This document shows positions 1-11,967 of a DNA stretch of 64,000 nucleotides, piece after piece. A program made the position numbers and the translations under genes. The notes under the pieces are model-generated. The model ran no database searches. It was not told the origin of the DNA and saw only the letters and a program-made list of their open reading frames with translations. How positions within the stretch are numbered: the stretch's first letter is position 1; every line of letters starts with the position of its first letter. The stretch comes from Panaeolus papilionaceus (taxonomy: Eukaryota > Basidiomycota > Agaricomycetes > Agaricales), in the NCBI GenBank assembly GCA_015501605.1, contig JADNRZ010000012.1:1637998-1701997 (forward strand), in the 5' to 3' direction.

Positions 1-932
1 TATAATTTTCTCGAGACCCTTGTAACAAATCGTGATGGTGGTCTACCAAGCGAAGAGGAAAACGACTACATAAGCCAGATTTGGAGTAAATTTTCCGAGG
101 CGGAAATATAGGCGGATCGAATGTGTTATACTCTTTTCATACTCGTTTGGATATTCGTTAGTCTGCTCATATTGAGCTAGATCCCCAAAGAACACGGCTA
201 GCCAGTTTCCGAGACGAAGCTTTCGAGGGAATGACCTTATTGACACTCAATTTAGGGTTAAGTTGACAGAAAATTTCTTTGATTAAATCAATTCGCCAAA
301 AATCAAGATAAGGAGGCTGTTTTAAAACAACACCACTAGTTGACGGCTCCCGAAAAGAGGGGAGAGAGTGAACCAGAGATGATCGCGCGTCCTCTCGGTC
401 AGCCGACCCTCTGCAACACGTAAACGTATCTTCCATCCTCCCCGTATTCTCGTCCCCCAGAGCCTCGTTCTAAGGCTGGATGGGGTCATGTGCATCAGGC
501 AAAACCGGTTTTTCTTATACAGGTACATAAGTAGATACAAGTTATCTTAAGTTGATTTAAGTTGTGACAAGTCAAATAAGATGAATAAGCTAGGATAATG
601 TAGGTCCTGGAATGGATGCGCCTTATTCAAGATCAAAAAGTCAGGTTAAGCTGAATGTAAGCGGGTCAAAACTATAGAAAAGAACCATATAATGTGCAAG
701 AAATCATCCTTAAGCTCTTATAATATCAAACAAGTAGCGAGAGAGGGGGGGGGGTTTAATTCATTGACTAGAAACGGCCGAACATTCAACTATTTAATTC
801 TCCAAAAAACTAGTATCCACTCCGGCGAGAGGAGCACTAGTATACTTTCCTTCTGGTACCGAAGATCCACCCTTGACGCGAGCCCTGAAGAAAAAAGGAA
901 TTAGTAATGTTGTGATAGGAAAAAGGTTCTGC
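1..932. other. intergenic, no gene recognised; subterminal-like short repeats
   Basis: No reading frame here has family resemblance or a convincing splice structure. Around 520-700 there is a run of short ATAAG/CTTAAG-type motifs (aagttatcttaagttg, gaataagctaggataatg). A similar run lies near 13010-13080, just past the other end of the gene block. This could be subterminal sequence of a transposon carrying the 933-12868 genes, but I could not define a terminal inverted repeat. Confidence 0.4.
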
Positions 933-3602
933 TTACTTTGCTTGCTTGAAGATCCCAGCCATCAACTTGTGGTAAGTGACTTTCCCCTTTTTCTTCAGCT
1001 CCTCGAGATGATCGATGTGCCCTTGGTACACTCCTACAGCTGATTCTGCGGTGAACTGGTCTTGAACGACCTCATCCTCCGATGCTGTCTTTTTCGCTTG
1101 CTTTTGGGGAATTGGAACCTTGCCCTCGCGCATCTCCCATATTGCAGCTCGCACCTTTGACATTACAATCAGAATAATAAAAACGGGGACACGTAACACA
1201 GAAGACTCACAGCAGTTGCAGCCAATGCAAGCATACACATCGGAATCTCCGGTTCTGGATACTCCGGCCTATCTGGAAGGGACGTGACGTACGTGTCATG
1301 GTACTTCCATCCCGAGGAAGTGGAATTGACAAAAAAAGCTTCAATGAGCGTGTCGACTATAGCTGGATTGAGGAACTTCATGTTCTTCGCAGGGGTGCTT
1401 TCGGATATATACTCAAGCTAAATCAACATTTGGTAAGCCGCGAAAAGGAATACCAACTCGTTGTTGAAGATTGAACCACTACGCACCCTTTTTTCGGGTC
1501 CCATCGTAACAAATCCTCCAGGGTGGCAGTACGCGTCATCCTGCATCAGTAGTCTAACACGTTTGATGCAATCCTCACCCTTCCCCAAATGGTAGGCGCA
1601 AATTTCACGTCGCGCGCATGCCATAACATGATTGCGCATGTTGGATATGCGATCTGTGAACTAAAGGTAATTTTTAGAGACTGTTCGCAATGGTTGATAT
1701 CGACGTACCCATTTCCCAACTCTGTGAGTAAACTTCGCGTCGAGCTTGGCCCGTGTAAGGATGGTGGTGTATGAGTCGTCTTTCTTGGCGAGTTTTTTGG
1801 TGGCTTTCAACAACACCTCCAGTCGATATGCGGCATACTGTTTGTGTTCAGGCCATGGGTGTTCCAGGTGAATCCTTTTTGTCACGATATCAATCGCGAG
1901 GTGCACGAGTGCGAGGATGTGCCGGTTTTGCTTGAGCATACCCATTCCTTTCCCTAGGCGGAGTCTTGCAACACGTGGCCATTCGGATTCTTCATCTACA
2001 GGTAGTTCTGATATGCTCGCATCAGAGAGATTGTGGTCGCCATCGTCATCGTCGTCGTCGGAAATAGTTATGGTTTTGCTCAAGGCCTCGTGTCGCCTCT
2101 GTTTCTTGGACACTTTGGATGTCTGACTAGTCGTGGAGGTGACAGAGGACGTGCGCTTGGATGCTTTCTCAGTAATTAATGTTTAGATATACAAAAAATA
2201 GCACGTACCTCTGATATCAAAGCCGCATCGCGCTGCAGATATTACTATTATCAGTTAGGGTATTACTCAACAACGAGAGACCCAAATACCTTTTTTATAA
2301 GAACATCGGACCGCTAGATCATGAATTATTGTTAGTAAGTAATAGATAGACGAGCAATCAATGGCTTCTCTCATACCTTCCTGTTCTTGGTTTTCTTAGG
2401 TTTCATGAGTCGGTCTGGAAGGATCCTGAGTGGCAACGAAGAATCCGAGTCGCCACTTACGCCGCTCGTGTCCTGTATGATACATCTCAGCTCATCAGGT
2501 TGTCAGGTTTGAATCAAACGCACGATGTATGACTTAGTAATTGCCTTCTGCGGTAATAATTATCATTAGATTATTTTCAATGATGTTTTGATCTCATTGT
2601 TAGATCACTTACTTTGGAAGATCTCCCCTTTTCCTTCCTGGAAGACTTTGCGGGCGGGTTGGGCCTTTTAGGTTCGCGTGATTCTCGTTCAGATGCAGAA
2701 GAAGGGTACTCCATTGGGGAGGAAGGTCGATGTTGTGGCCGTTTGACAAATTCAACATTTTCATCGTCGTTGAAAATATCCTCAACATCTCCACTCCCGA
2801 AGGCGGGCATCTAGATGACTGACATCCATCAGCAGTAACATTTAAAATGGGTAAAAAAAATTACTTCTTCATCTCGTTGGCGTTGGAGCTCGCCATCTGT
2901 AAAATCCTCATCTTCATCAGCTTCATCGCTAGGTTCTGCCTCGCCTTGATGGTAATCTTCATCTGACACTTCCTCTTCAGAACTTTCTCCTAATGCATCT
3001 TCATCCATCACATCGGCATCAGAACCATCAGGGAATGCTGCTTTTTTTCGGCGAGTGGCTTGAAAACTCTTATGCGACGAGCCTACACGTTGTGAGGAAC
3101 CTGTAAAGGTTTATCGCTTGCAAAAAAAAAAAAAGGCATTGATAGAAAGACGAACCTTTTTGGGAAGCACTGCTATAGTTTTTTTTCTGGCTAGCAGCGT
3201 CTATCCGGATAATAAGTTCAGTCGCGTTGTGCCATTTTTGAATTGAAAGGCATACCTTTTCTTTTTTTTTTGGGAGCTGGTGACGGTGAGCGACTAGGTG
3301 TTTGTCTTCGTCGCGACGGCCTGTCTGATCGCCAAACTGACATGGACTGAAAATTTTATCAGGCCATCTAACGGAATATTAACTTACTGGCCTTTTCATT
3401 AGCATTCTTTTTAGCTTGCCGTTCACCTGAGAGATAATATCTAAGAATATGTAATGCAGCGTATATGAATTAATTCACCTCGTCCAGCAGCGATGGTCTG
3501 CTGATCCATCTCCTCTTGCGCAGCACGTATCTCGTTTCTACGACGAATCCTCTTCTGGGCCTCTGATCGGTTGCGATTGAATTCGTTATCCGAGAGATCC
3601 AT
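933..3602 (-). CDS. DUF6532 domain protein, about 650 aa, 13 exons
   Basis: Function unknown; DUF6532 proteins are expanded in Agaricomycetes and often sit beside transposases. I read exons (minus) at 3602-3479, 3426-3388, 3346-3256, 3200-3156, 3100-2865, 2810-2613, about 2472-2377, 2313-2290, 2232-2209, 2167-1709, 1660-1454, 1417-1211 and 1154-933, each with GT and AG borders. The start MDLSDNEFNRNR begins a basic, Lys/Arg-rich, probably disordered N-terminal half with acidic runs (SSEEEVSDEDYHQGE, ISDDDDDDGDHN). The C-terminal ~260 residues are the folded part: LRLGKGMGMLKQNRHILAL, the FLNPAIVDTLIEAFF motif, the hydrophobic MLALAATAV stretch and the closing KKGKVTYHKLMAGIFKQAK. It is divergently transcribed from the transposase 211 bases away, which suggests a two-gene mobile unit. 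Nothing obvious breaks the frame. The exon joined near 2472 is the least certain. Confidence 0.75.
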
Positions 3603-3813
3603 GGTTCCAAGGATGTTCAGAACCAGGTCCTAGAGAAAAGAAGGGCTGTGAAAATTTACAAGGGCAACAAACAGAAAGAGAACCAACTCGACTGATTTTT
3701 TGTGTTTGTATGTACTCGTTGTGCTGGGGCGTTATATACTTCCGCGTTTCCATACTAGGTGAACCAATCACTAATTTTCAGACGACTGATTTCATCCTTA
3801 GCCTTTATCCAAC
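3603..3813. promoter_or_regulatory. shared divergent promoter of DUF6532 gene and Plavaka transposase
   Basis: Only 211 bases separate the two opposed start codons, so both promoters must lie here or overlap the 5' ends. No clear TATA box was seen on either side. The same head-to-head arrangement with a transposase recurs at 46856-47304, there with the JmjC gene. Confidence 0.5.
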
Positions 3814-6800
3814 ATGAACCGCTCATCCAGCCCAAGCTCTACGTCTAGCTCTGGCAGCGACAGTTCCGAATACACTCAAGAGGGGCAATGCCCTGCCTGC
3901 TGGGTCTCATTTTCTACAAAAGGCTTGCAGAACCATCTTGCTCAGAGCGCAGATGGTACACCATGCAAAAATTTGTACATCCAGCGGATTGTGGAAGTGG
4001 CGTACGCTGCTCTGATATTGACAGACTCCGATTCTTCTTCTGATGTTTCCTCCTCAACCGCTGACGATGGTCCTCCTTCACCGGGTATTATCGACAACGC
4101 CGACCCTGCTCCCAATTTGGACGAGGTTATGTCAGATGTGCCTTTCTTCTTCGATGATTCCGATTCCGAGCCCGAATCCGATGAGGAATTGTTTCAGCCT
4201 GGACTTGATCCTGTTGAGCCAGGTGAATTAGATGATGAGGTCGAAGACGACGTGGCACGAATGGAGGCTGAGCTTGAGCAAAGCTGGGAGCCGACGCGAG
4301 AGGGTGCACCTGTAGACCGTCCATCTGTGGTCGATGAAGAAGTTGAGGCAGCAGACGGAGAGCCAGCTGTTGGCGACATTCCAAATCTCCGCTTCAATAT
4401 GGCGCAGGGTTGTGGTTTGAAACCTGCTGTTGTGCTTCGTTACAGCGAGAAGTATCCTCAGTCTCGTGCTGGTCAGTCAATGAAGAAAGGAAGCGCTATA
4501 GACACACATTACAAAACCACGGTTGGCAGCGATAACGCGTGGGCACCATTTGCATCACGTCTTGATTGGGAGGTTGCTCGTTGGGGGAAGCTCCGTGGAC
4601 CAGGAGCAACGGCGTTTTCGGAGCTGCTGGCTATTGAGGAGGTAAGATGTTTGTATGGAAATAATTTTATCAACAGTTTTAACGTACCTCACAGTTCCGC
4701 GAGCGTCTTGGGCTTTCATACAAGAATTCTGATGAGCTCAATAAAATTATCGATGATAAGTTACCCTCTCGACTGCGATTTACGAGACGGGAGGTCACAC
4801 AAGGAGGCGAAGCACTGGAGTTTTACTCGCGAGATGTCTTGGAGTGCATTCAGACCCTGTGGCGAGACCCAGATTTCGTCGATGACCTCATTTTGGAACC
4901 TGAACGCCATTTTGCTGATCCAGAGAGCTCTGTAAGGATGTACCACGACATGCACACGGGGAGCTGGTGGTGGAATACACAGGTGAGTTGTCGTCTTTCC
5001 ACTTCTTTTTAATCGGCTTACATTTTATGTTTAGAAGGCCGTAGAGCGCGACGTCCATAGTGACAAGTGCACAATCTTGCCTGTCATAATATCATCTGAC
5101 AAAACACAGGTTACAGATTTTCGGGGAAAGCAGGCCTATCCCGTTTATCTCACCCTGGGCAACCTCCCTAAACATATACGTCATAAGCCTTCTCGTCAGG
5201 GTCAAATCCTGCTCGCATACCTTCCTACATCTAAGCTAGAACACATCACCAACAAGGCATCACGACGACGCTCGCTTTCTAACCTCTTCCACCACTGCAT
5301 GCATTTTGTCCTAAAGTCCCTGGAACGGGCAGGTCGTGAGGGCGTTATGCTCGTCAGCGGTGACGGTGCGATTAGGAGGTGTTTCCCTATTCTGTCTGCC
5401 TACCCTGCAGACTATCCGGAACAACTCTTGGTCACGCTGGTGAAAGGGGGTCAGTGTCCAGTCTGTCCAGCTCCGCGGGTTGACATAGGAGAACTCACCA
5501 GTAAACGAGCACCCCGATCAACTGCCGCTGTCATAGAGGCACTTGATAAGGTGCACGACGGTGCTGATGCCTTTCAAAATGCGTGCAAAGAACAAGGTGT
5601 TAAGCCCGTCCAGTCCGTGTTCTGGAAGCGCTTGCCTCATGTCGATATCTACTGGGCGATCACTCCTGATATCCTCCACCAACTATACCAAGGGGTCTTC
5701 AAACACCTGGTTGGTTGGATCAAGGAGCTTGTTGGGGAAGCTGAGCTTGACGCCAGGTGCCGACGTCTCCCGCCTAACCACCATATTCGTCTATTTATGA
5801 AGGGTATCAGCCATCTTTCGCGGGTCAGCGGTACAGAACACGAACTTATATCCCGATTCCTGCTGTCCCTCGTCATAGACATCCGCCTTCCCAACGGCTC
5901 CTCCAACGTCCGGCTCGTTCGGTGTGTTCGATCCCTCCTTGACTTCATGCAGCTATCACGTTTCCCCATCCACACTTCCAAAACCCTTGCGTCGATGGAT
6001 AATGCTTTGCGGATCTTTCACGACAATAAAAGCATATTCGTCGACCTGGGCATCCGGGATAACTTCAACATCCCAAAACTCCACTACCTCTGTCACTACA
6101 GAGATTTCATCGAGTATTTTGGTACTCCTGACAACTTCAACACAGAATACTCCGAGCGTCTCCACATCGACTACACCAAGCTGGCATACGAGGCGTCCAA
6201 TTGTAAGGATGAGTATCCACAAATGACGTGCTGGGTGCACCGCAAAGAACAAGTTAATCAGCATGACAAGTTCATATGTCGACGATTAAATATCACATCC
6301 AACTCACCCCTCCATATTGCAAAACCTCTTCCTTCTCTCATACCCGAACGGCGCCTGCGCATGACCGTAAAGCCTACTCGCAGCCTCGTCTCACTGTCGG
6401 ATATCGAACACGAATATGGTGCAGTTGATTTCATTTACGCTCTCAGGAGATATGTAGCGGGCTATCGCCATCCAGGGTTAACGAATGCGCAGCTGGAACG
6501 AGAAACAAGATCGATTCACTTACCTTTCCAGAAAGTCCCAGTCTTCCATCGTATCAAATTTGTCAGTTTTGATATGCACGCATTGAATCCCCTTGATGAG
6601 AGCACAGTGGATTCAATTCACGTCGAGCCCGAGCACGAAGACCAGTATGGTAAAACGATTCCTGGAAGGTTCGACACTGTGTTAGTCCGTGTTAAGCAAG
6701 AGTCAGAATCGGGGGACATACCTGATCTTCCCGCTGGTGTGTGGTTAATGCTAATTCACTTAATTCGACGTGTTTACTGATGAGATCCATTAGATTATGG

Positions 6801-7149
6801 CATAGCTCAGGTGCGATGTGTCTTCAAATTGACTGAGGCCGGCAAGAGGATGTTGTTCCCTCAAGGCTTTCCATTCCATCATCTAGCGTACGTGGAATGG
6901 TTCGTCCCTCTTAGTCGTGCACCAAGGGATCCAAACAACCAACTTTACAAAATTTGTCGGCTTGTGGACGGGGATGGTCGCAGAAAATCGAGCATCATTC
7001 CCATAGAATTAATCAAGTCCAGCATCCACCTTTTCCCCAAATTCGGGCCTCAAGCCCCTGTTGGTTGGACATCCAGTAAGGTGTTGGACGAATTGGAGCA
7101 CTTCTATGTGAACGTTTTCTCCGACAGATATGTCTACGCAACGCTCTAG
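3814..7149 (+). CDS. Plavaka-family DNA transposase, full length, apparently intact
   Basis: Spliced reading frame join(3814..4641, 4695..4982, 5035..6736, 6794..7149) gives 1057 aa with no stop or frameshift. The N-terminus has a zinc-finger-like CPACWVSFSTKGLQNHL followed by a long Asp/Glu-rich region (residues ~70-195). The central part carries family hallmarks: PVIISSDKTQVTDFRGKQAY, YPVYLTLGNLPKHIRHKPS, the cysteine pair GGQCPVCPAPR and the WAITPDILHQLYQGVFKHL segment. The C-terminal exon (residues ~940-1057) is the usual receptor-like tail. By family it would excise and insert the element through its terminal repeats; I infer this from motifs only and did not map the catalytic acidic residues. 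It is the only transposase in the window that looks functional. A second, dead, divergent copy is at 47305-56958. Confidence 0.85.
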
Positions 7150-7818
7150 TCTCCATGCATTGCGATAATATACGTAACTAGGTGGTAATATACAGCGCAT
7201 GATATGAACGTCCTTGAGCACGGCAGGCGAGGTTTGCAATTGGTGGAAGGTGATCGTGGCCGAGAATAGGCAGATGAGGGCAAGTAAGTGAAAGAGAAAG
7301 AGTCCAAGAGCGGCGAGTTTACGGCGACAAGGGTATGGTTGAGATCGCTAGTTACGGTGACGAGGATATGGGATAGGGAGATGAGGGGAGGGAAGAGAAA
7401 GGGAAAGGTGTCAGCATCGCCACGTCACCACACCATATGTTAGCGGAATCACTGATGGCGGGATTTCAACGGACTTTGAATTTCAAACCCATCCCATCAG
7501 TGATTGCAGCAGTAAGTCAGGCAGTGACGTGGGAGGGTTCTGAGTTTTCGCTCTTTCTTTGCAACCACCGTCATACCATATTATCCATACTCCCCTGTGT
7601 TTCTACAAGGTATGTACACCCCATATACACCCCATTTCGGAGACCAGAAATACCTTGTTTCTTGCAGTTGGGTTGATACTGCGATGGAGGACGACTGTCG
7701 GGAGTGGATACGCAGACAATGGGCGGCACCCTTGAACGCCCTAACGAGTCAAATCTTGCACCGATAACAAGGCTCCCCTCACTAATGACCTCTCAGTAAC
7801 TACAGTCTTCGATTCCAT
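7150..7818. other. intergenic region between transposase and Spt5-like gene
   Basis: No supported gene. It contains an imperfect palindrome (7447-7505) whose arms recur upstream of the next promoter-like region near 10500. A short plus-strand frame across 7437-7676 shows no family resemblance and overlaps the palindrome. Confidence 0.5.
7447..7505. repeat. palindrome 1 with AATCACTGATGG arms
   Basis: AATCACTGATGG at 7447-7458 is the exact inverse of CCATCAGTGATT at 7494-7505, with a 35-base spacer. The same arm core recurs in palindrome 2 at 10454-10502. It lies about 310 bases before the first exon of the Spt5-like gene. Confidence 0.8.
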
Positions 7819-10354
7819 ATGCCACGAAAACATCGCGTAAGTCCTCATTTTTTTCATGTTGATGTAGATCCATTCAATTGATGCCGCTCTTTCATCAGGT
7901 TAATCCGTTTGTTGACATTGAAGCCGAGGTGGATGACCAGGACATAGATTCTGAGAGTGATCCAGAAGATACAGTGTCTAGTCTAGGGGAGTTTTGTTAT
8001 TTATTTGATTTGAAGTGAGCTCATGAGACTAACACTCCTATCGCGTAGGTTATTTCATCGCCGAAGAAATTGAAGACGACAATGAGTCAACTTCCTACAA
8101 GACCTGGGCGGATTTGTTGCGCGAAGACGAACTTGAGCAGGAAGAAGAAACGGCTTCTTTTCTACGGCATCTTCAGAATCGCTTAAACCAAAGCCCCACC
8201 GATACGAGAATTGTTGCAGGGAGATCAGCCGATGGTACCATTTCAACACCAGCATATCCCATCTACCGCGTAGCATGTAAGCTGAGTATACACATTTCTA
8301 CAGCAAACAAAATCACAATCCTAACAGCCATGCAGCCAGGACATGAGGAAAACGTCCTCTTCTATCTATACCAGAAGATTCAATCCGAAAGGATTGCAAG
8401 CATCATTGTTCGCCCAACCATCGTGGGTTACGTGTATATCGAAGGAATGCTGGACGAAGCCGTGAAGGCGATTTTAATGAAGACGCCGGGTGTTAGGAAG
8501 ACTCGAAATGGCCCGGTGATGGAGGGAATAGCACAAGGCGACTGGAGCAAACTGTTGAGTATGAATGGGAGGGCAGAAAGGGCAGTCACTGGAGAGTGGG
8601 TGATGATTCGGGATGGGTCAATATACGAAGGAGACATTGGTTTGGTGGTGCGGGTTGAATCGTGGGGTGTGGAATTATTAGTCGTACCTCGAATCCCAAG
8701 TGTCATTACCGATCAGCAGGTGTTAGACGTCAGGGGTGTGCTGAAGAAACGAAAGTGGTCGCTGTTACAGAATATACCCGAACCGCGACTATGGCTAGAG
8801 CCAGAAGAAGCCAAGGCTCGTGGGTGGGATGTTGAAGAATTGTCGGCGCATTGTTACAAAGTGGGCACGTCTAAGTTTGAGTACGGACTACTGCGAGGCT
8901 GCTGTAGTTTTTTTGGAATTCGACCCTCCCCTCCTCTCATATCCTCGTCGGCATTCTTTCAATTCGCATCCAGCAATCACCCATCAGTCGTGACTGCGCA
9001 ATACCGTTCTCCCAAGCCTCAGGAATGGGCCATCCATCTCGATGATCTCATCACGGACATTGAATCGGGAAGACGCGGACGTGTTCGCAAGATTGAAGTG
9101 ACTTTTGCCGAGATGGAGGCAGAAGATAAAAGCGGTATTTTCTCTGTGCCGTGGAAGGCCCTTCGTAAGGAGATCAAGACGGGTGACTATGTAGAGATTG
9201 TAAATGGACCCTTTAAAGAGAGAAGCGGGTGGGTTGTAAGTTTAAAGGGAGATGTTGCTACGATAGTAAATACCCGGAATCATGACGTTTCGGTAAGTAA
9301 CACTACTATTATTACCCATGGCTTGGGGTATACTAACAAAATATTTCTCTGTATAGCATGTTGAGGCACACATCAATTGGACCATAATCTCATCCACGCC
9401 TTTCATCGGCTGTGCAAACCAGTCCTCAAAAAGTTCAATACTTCCGAGGGAAAATCTACCGTGGATCGGTCAACCGAATACGGCCTCATAGTGCGCATCG
9501 AGGAGTATAACCCGAATGCACCATTCCAGGACATCACGCTAGAATATGAGGACATTGTTGAACCAGAGTAAGCATCACGCTCAATGATAAACTTGAAAGA
9601 TGTTCTGATTTTTTTTTGACACAGGTCTCAAAAAAAATTGCGAGAGTACTTCATGACGCGCCACATGTATATACCTCACCCTTCAACCGCAACGCCACTC
9701 AACACCCAAGCTTCTGACCTCGCCAATGGATCTCAAGAGAAAGTCGCCTCAGCGTCCTCGCATGAAATCTCAATTCACACACCCATGCATGTCGTCAGCA
9801 CTTCATCGTCAAGCCCCGCCTGGGACCCAAATTCGTCGATGCCACTATCACAAGAAGCCAACTCACCGACACAAGTAACAGCACCACCCACACACGAACT
9901 GCTGGATCAACGGCTAATAGGAATGACATTCAAGGTGAACATACACGGCGGTGGAATCCCGGGGACGGCCATGGTGGTCACTGTAATGCAACGGGAGAAC
10001 GGGACTCTGGGGCTCCGAGGGACGCGACAAGGGAAGGAGTGTTGGTTTGAACCTGGCTGGGTGTACCCCCGACGACCAGTCCACAACAGGGGTGACAATG
10101 GCCCAATGGTAGTCACAAGGGGCAGTCGGTGCAGCACTCATATCAGGCGTATCACCAGCTGCTATGACGGGGTTCGCCATGTTATGCAGTGTATTGTCAT
10201 TAGCTACTCCGAGGAACAGGCTGATACAGAGACAGAGGAGGTACTTTTATTGGAGCCAGATGAGGTAGTTTTGCGGTCGGAATCTCAGGTGGAAAAGGCT
10301 CGTAATCAGCCGCTTACTGCCAGGCTACGTTTAAGGGCAAAAAGAGAACGGTAA
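7819..10354 (+). CDS. Spt5-like protein with NGN and KOW-type segments
   Basis: Resembles the transcription elongation factor Spt5 but is smaller, and lacks an obvious C-terminal heptad repeat. Likely exons are 7819-7836 (MPRKHR), about 7901-8001, about 8050-8277, about 8332-9296, 9357-~9569 and ~9626-10354. An acidic N-terminus (DIEAEVDDQDIDSESDPED) precedes an NGN-like domain (YRVACxxxPGHEENVLFYLYQKIQ, then IVRPTIVGYVYIEGMLDEAV). KOW-like segments follow (GEWVMIRDGSIYEGDIGLVV; KTGDYVEIVNGPFKERSGWVV). The C-terminal exon is Ser/Thr/Pro-rich and then has a GPMVVTRGSRCSTHIRRI KOW-like end. Between 9357 and 9430 the frame continuing from the upstream exon (HVEAHINWTII) differs from the frame that matches downstream (YGLIVRIEEYNPNAPF). 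This is either a missed intron or a 1-2 base frameshift that would disable the gene. Such paralogs are common near agaric transposons and are distinct from the essential SPT5. Confidence 0.65.
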
Positions 10355-10453
10355 AATAGGCTTTTATTCATACATATAGTACATTCAAGTTTGATAAACC
10401 GTATAAAATATTGTGCCATGAAGGGTGTGTGTTGTGAAGAAACTCCATCACAA

Positions 10454-10502
10454 TCAAATCACTAATGGCAAGGCCCAACAAGACTTGCCATCAGTGATTT
10501 GA
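10454..10502. repeat. palindrome 2, 19-nt arms, 11-nt loop
   Basis: The arm at 10454-10472 (TCAAATCACTAATGGCAAG) pairs with 10484-10502 (CTTGCCATCAGTGATTTGA) with one mismatch. The arms share the ATCACTxATGG core with palindrome 1 about 3 kb upstream. It could form a cruciform, or be a small foldback element or the ends of related miniature elements. Confidence 0.8.
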
Positions 10503-10570
10503 CGAGCATATGTAGCAGCGCTCGTGAGAGATTTCTTCTTTCTCCTTCTTTGTTTAAACCACCACTCACC

Positions 10571-10647
10571 ATGTCAAAGCTAGACAACACCGACATCCCA
10601 CCAAAAAACGGTCAAAGTTCTGCAGCACGTGTAAATATGATAATTGA
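10571..10647 (+). pseudogene. orphan first exon of a plus-strand gene
   Basis: CT-rich sequence and CACCATG lead into MSKLDNTDIPPKNGQSSAAR and a clean donor (GA|GTAAGT at 10648). No matching downstream exon is found, because the convergent gene ends at 10669. It looks like a 5' gene remnant cut off by rearrangement, though a very short peptide gene cannot be excluded. Confidence 0.4.
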
Positions 10648-10668
10648 GTAAGTAACGCCTAATATGAA

Positions 10669-11765
10669 TTACTCTAATTTACGCTTTTTAACATCCTGAA
10701 CATTTATGGAGTCCAAGTTCGTGCCACGTATATCATCCAAGGTAAAAGCCCTCTCCAATTCCTTTGTTGCCAAACCAATCCATTCCTCCCTTTTTTTAGC
10801 TAGGGGAAGATACCTGTACTGCGCAATGGCAGCCTGCTCGTCACCCTGCCTCTTTCGATCAATCAAAGTCCGCTCCGCCGAGTTCAAAGGCAATGCCTCG
10901 CGCTTGACATGAGGAGCAGACATAGAATAGACGGTGCGAATCTTGGGGCGTTGGGGAGTAGTGGGAGCTTGGCATGGTTCGTCAGAGTCATCCTGTTCGT
11001 TAGGGTCTATTTCACTCATCCAAACGTCGCCAGCAGGCCTACCAGTGCCATCAACAGGCCCGATATCATCATCATCACCACCACCAACCAGCTCTCCTGT
11101 TCCGTTATTTTTATCGCTACCCTCCAACCTCTCCTGCGCCACTGGCCCAACACAAGTATTGCGCCCATGGAGAGGACGACGAGCCTCTTTCAAGTTATCT
11201 TTAGCCGGCATGAGACGATGAGCTCGCCAATGCTCATCCTCAATCCTTCCCCGCACCGCACGCTCGAAAAACGTGGTTTCGCCGGCTCGCAAGCAGCTGG
11301 CATCTTCTTCACGAGCATCTTCGATCTCCTCGATTTGCTCCGGTGTCAACAAAATTTCATTGAATGAGAAAGAAGAAGCAGCTCGTCGACGAACACACAG
11401 CTCCTCCAACCTGTCTTCTGCATTCTGAAGGATATCCGCAGAAGGCCCCATCACTGAATGTTGTGGAAAATGCTGCCAGCGCGCGGCACTAGGGGACGAG
11501 TATTGATGCTGTGTACTACTACCTCAGTCGCTGAAAAAAAGGTGAAACGAGGCGATACTTACCTGGCCGCGCCCAGGCTTTTGAGATCTACAAGCAAATT
11601 CAGTAAGTAATCTTTTTTTTATGATTAAGGGTATATGATAATGACCACACACTTTTTAGCAGGGGTCGCTGGCTTGGGAGGCTCGCCGGTGCGGGCATGT
11701 GAGTTGATCGTAGGGGTCACAGGCTCCGTTTTGACTTTTGCCTGCATGTCCGAGTCTGAATGCAT
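10669..11765 (-). CDS. unrecognised protein, 325 aa, three exons
   Basis: I do not recognise the family. Exons (minus) 11765-11653, 11587-11563 and 11508-10669 join in phase to 325 codons, starting MHSDSDMQAKVKTEPVTPT. The N-terminus is Pro/Lys-rich and probably disordered. The middle has a helical acidic stretch (LTPEQIEEIEDAREEDASC) and a Gly/Asp run (ELVGGGDDDDIGP). The C-terminus is charged and helical (YLPLAKKREEWIGLATKEL) and ends VKKRKLE, a possible nuclear localisation signal. It is divergent from the next gene, with 202 bases between start codons. A longer open frame exists in another phase over exon 1, but only the frame given here joins to exons 2 and 3. Position beside a transposase block suggests TE cargo or a TE-linked gene; function unknown. 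Confidence 0.65.
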
Positions 11766-11967
11766 TGCTGAGTAAATTTTGAAGAGTTCTTGCCTCTAAA
11801 ATGCGTTCAGGGTTCAAACGGTGGCCAGAAGTTTTTTTGCCAGAACAGAAAATGTAGACGGGAGTCCGGGATTTGCCATTCATGTAAACAAACTCCGCTC
11901 ACCACCTCAAACTCAAATTTTTCATTCACTCATCGTTAATTCTGACCAGATCTTCAATCTTACAAGG
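11766..11967. promoter_or_regulatory. divergent promoter between two unrecognised genes
   Basis: A 202-base interval between opposed start codons. A CT/CA-rich stretch (about 11895-11930) precedes the plus-strand start. No defined motif is claimed. Confidence 0.45.

Larger units (their letters stand above)
10355..10668. other. short region with palindrome 2 and an orphan first exon
   Basis: Holds the 3' flank of the Spt5-like gene, palindrome 2 (10454-10502), a pyrimidine-rich promoter-like stretch (about 10528-10550) and an orphan exon on the plus strand. Confidence 0.5.

Noticed and set aside
11656..11883. Minus-strand frame starting MNGKSRTPVYIF as first exon of the 325-aa gene
   Set aside because: It is in a different phase from the exon 1 (MHSDSDMQAKVKTEP) that joins cleanly to exons 2 and 3.
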